Shown here: positions 61,604 through 64,000 of the stretch, one piece after another
How positions within the stretch are numbered: position 1 is the first letter of the stretch
Layout of the letters: every line of letters starts with the position of its first letter
DNA from: Nemophila menziesii
Lineage: Eukaryota > Streptophyta > Magnoliopsida > Boraginales > Hydrophyllaceae
Assembly: GCA_029959085.1 (NCBI GenBank)
Contig: JARWIR010000005.1
Span: forward strand, 3,908,501 to 3,972,500
DNA length: 64,000 bases
Direction of reading: 5' to 3'
Program-made: the position numbers and the translations under genes
Notes under the pieces: model-generated
Seen by the model: the letters and a program-made list of their open reading frames with translations, nothing else
The model's database searches: none
Told to the model about the DNA's origin: nothing

Positions 61604-62044
61604 GACATGTTGATGGTAAGTGAGGAGAGAGCCAAAAGCTCACTTCAAATTTACCAAATATACATCCATACCGTCCTTAAGCCATTATTAAAACCATAAA
61701 GACCTCGTGATTCCTAAGTGCATAGTGAATTTATAATTCTGTTGATAGGGAATATACTAGGTGGAGCGTTCAAAGCGAATTAGGATTAATGACCACCCTA
61801 TAGCCATCATACAGATATGAGTACAAGTGTAACCTTCAAGCATTGCAACTTTAATTTTATGATTGAGATTATTTATGTTTTATGTTGCATGATTAGTGTA
61901 TGTATATGTTAGTTTTTAAAGTTTTGCTATATGAGATTTATCTTAAGAATTGCTTTAGGGTTATTTGCTAGCTTCTATTTGTTCTTGCGTTTACTTCTAC
62001 CCCTTGTTTTGTTTTGTTTTGCTTTGTCGGGACGACAAAGGTTT

Positions 62045-62057
62045 GAGTTGGGGGTCT
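62045..62057 (+). promoter_or_regulatory. Polypurine tract of element 2
   Basis: gagttgggggtct directly abuts the 3' LTR, identical to element 1. Confidence 0.8.
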
Positions 62058-63619
62058 TGATGTCTCCTTAATTGTTCGTATTTTCGACCCTTAGGAGACA
62101 TCATTTTTGGTGTTTATTTAATCAATTCGATAGACTTTTGGACTAAATATGCAATAATATGATTTTCCTCTTTTATTTCTAGCATTTTTGATTTATTAAG
62201 CTTTTGCGCGTAATATTGGTATTTTTAGTGAGTATTTTACAGGTTTTAGATGTTAGCTAGAAGAGGAATCCGAGGAGAAAGTCAAAGATCAAAAGATAGA
62301 GTCAAGACTTGAAAAGAAATCCCGAAGATATTATTTTTAGAGCTGAAAATCCATTTTCCAGGCCATAGATTGCTGATTTCGAGGTGCTTAAGCGATGATC
62401 TAGCCGCTGACCTTTGAAGAGAAATCATTCCTTATCGAGTTATGGAACTTTAGCAACTGCAATGAGGTCAATCGGAGTTGTAACGCATCGGGAAAAGCTG
62501 TTTTAGTGAAGGTGTATCAGCAGTTACGGGATTTTAGGCTTAGAAAGTGGGCTTGGACATTTAATTAATATTCTATTTTCTGGTCCAAGCCCTAGAACGA
62601 ATTTGCACTTATAAAAGGAGGTCTGGACTTCTATTTTACAGACAATTCACATTCTGCAAGATTAAAAACACCAGAGAGAAGCAACTGAAGGAAGGCGAAG
62701 AAGCTACAAGAGCTGGAGAGGGTCTATATCTCCGTTCGTAGTCATTCCGATTCAGGAAATTAGGTTCTTTTATCTTTTTAATTCTGTAAACAATATGAAT
62801 TCCTTTAATTTTAATTTCGTTTTTCGTTTTAATATGAGCTAAACAATTCATAGTGCTTGAGAACAAACAATGGGTGAATCCCAATCTTATTAATTAACGA
62901 ATGTTGAATTTGGGTTTTCATTGAATTAAACTAAATTAGGGCTTTTACTCTTTTCAATAAATTGAGTTTATTTTACTGTTTTTGGAGTAGCTAACTAAGA
63001 ACAGGTGTTAGTATCTAGGCTATTCCAATTAGTGGCGGTTGGATCATCCTGACGGAGGGTTTAGGTACGGAAATATTTATTTAATCTAAAATAGAAGCTA
63101 TTGATTCTGACGAACTTAGCTAATTTTAGGGCCAATAAGGTAATAAAACTTAATCATCCAACGGTGGATCATATTTACCCTGACGGGACTAGTGACACTT
63201 TAGGATCGCCTTATAGTCCACCCTGACGGGGGTATAAGGAATTTAGAATCCCGACCATTGTAATTGACTAATTTAGCCCTTAAACAACATAAGTTAGGAA
63301 ATAGGATTGGGAGGATCCTTGCGTTCTCAAGTGCTACATCTCATATTGCGTTTTACATCATTTTACTTGCGTCTTAGCTTTTATTTGCATTTTAATACTT
63401 GTCTTTCATTCATTAGTTCTAATAACAAAACCAAACAAACATTTTACCTTTATTTGTTTTCATAAGTGCATCAATCACTATTTGCTAGACATTGTGATCA
63501 ACCATTCCGTCCTTGGAACGAATCTGATTTATCAGTTATACTACTTGGGACAACCGTACACTTGCGGTTGTGGTTCGATTATTCATTGCATTTATTTTAG
63601 AACACACAAAGGACCACCA
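62058..63619 (+). repeat. 3' LTR of element 2 (complete, 1,562 bp)
   Basis: TG...CA. It starts with a terminal hairpin: 62058-62068 pairs with 62093-62103 over 11 bp (tgatgtctcct). It ends ...ggaccacca, and satellite DNA resumes at 63620-63621. Confidence 0.95.
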
Positions 63620-64000
63620 GGTATTTTTCTAAAACGAGCCATTTTTTGGGTTAACAGTCACGCATTTAGACATATTTTTTTACAGAACCAATACTTGACG
63701 TTTCTTGTCTATTAGCTTGAGTAGATGGTATTACGATATTTCAGAATGGAAACGGGTCAATTCGTGGTTATATACTTATGATTTTGTAGTTTTTCAAAAA
63801 CGCGCCATTTTGTGGGTTAACACTCACTAATTTTGCCAGATTTTTTTACAGAACCTAAAATTGACGTTTCTTGTCTATTAGCTTGAGGATGTGGTATTAT
63901 GATATATCAGAATGAAAACGGGTCAATTCATGGATATATACTTATGATTTTGTATTTTTTCTAAAACACGCAATTTTATGGGTTAACACTCACGCATTTT
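63620..64000. repeat. Satellite array resumes and runs off the window
   Basis: About 2.3 monomers. Variants (ttttttgggttaacagtcac, gaggatgtggtattatg) match the segment starting at about 54396 rather than continuing from 54927. Confidence 0.93.

Larger units (their letters stand above)
59986..62044 (+). other. Long non-coding 3' region of element 2
   Basis: No supported ORF. It includes PPT-like tracts (60335-60346, 60669-60683, 61220-61236), the GGGA hairpin, the nested fold (61211-61603), and A-rich low-complexity DNA (about 61338-61480). Confidence 0.7.
54928..63619 (+). mobile_element. Non-autonomous Athila-derived LTR retrotransposon, element 2 (8,692 bp)
   Basis: It lies within the satellite. 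The 5' LTR lacks its first 10 bp and no TSD exists. The 3' LTR is complete. The two LTRs differ at about six positions over 1,552 bp (~0.4%), so the insertion is about as young as element 1. It carries a tRNA-Asp-type primer site, one gag-protease ORF, a ~2.7-kb structured 3' region and a polypurine tract. Reverse transcriptase, RNase H and integrase are missing. Confidence 0.95.

Noticed and set aside
54928..63619. Element 2 as a simple insertion with TSD
   Set aside because: gtggg on the left and ggtat on the right do not match, and the left LTR end is missing.

Overview
The window is nuclear DNA of a flowering plant, probably a eudicot. The evidence is AT-rich sequence, GT-AG introns, an F-box/FBA gene, an RFL-type PPR gene, a group IIb WRKY factor, and Athila-type Ty3/gypsy retrotransposons primed by tRNA-Asp. 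I cannot name the species.

Layout: 1-25 kb is gene-bearing. It holds a frameshifted F-box gene (1784-2877, +), a short P-class PPR gene (3106-4266, +), a 19-bp GC-rich minisatellite (5546-6038), a complete 11-exon gene for the organellar translation GTPase GUF1/LepA (9673-15671, +), and a complete 4-exon WRKY72/61-like gene (16083-18843, -). The two complete genes converge, 411 bp apart. Several GUF1 introns are filled with a short degenerate repeat whose orientation flips between introns 1-2 and intron 4. From 24.6 to 38 kb lie at least four decayed RNase H/zf-RVT tails of LINE-type elements, all on the minus strand. The last is split by a young Athila-derived element (29839-37430, TSD ccatt). 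Two clean non-autonomous DNA transposons follow: a Mutator-type MITE with a 9-bp TSD and a hAT-type element with an 8-bp TSD. After them comes a ~1-kb foldback.

From 41.49 kb to the window end the sequence is a ~166-bp satellite array of about 73 monomers, part of it in a 3,624-bp higher-order period. The array is interrupted by a solo LTR (52326-53853, -, TSD gatat) and by a second Athila-derived element (54928-63619, +) that lacks the first 10 bp of its 5' LTR and has no TSD. The window therefore appears to cross from gene-bearing DNA into satellite heterochromatin, perhaps pericentromeric.

The most novel signal is in the two Athila-derived elements. Both are non-autonomous: pol (RT, RNase H, integrase) is gone, yet the reading frame continues into what looks like the pol C-terminal tail. 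One keeps capsid, zinc knuckle and protease; the other keeps only the knuckle and linker. Their LTRs are unrelated over most of their length, but their long 3' regions share one architecture: a GC-rich palindrome block, a GGGA-loop hairpin, three extra copies of a PPT-like G tract, and a nested three-stem long-range fold whose arms differ between elements by compensatory changes. This looks like a selected cis-acting RNA (or DNA) module that lets minimal elements be mobilised in trans. All alignments and counts here were made by eye.
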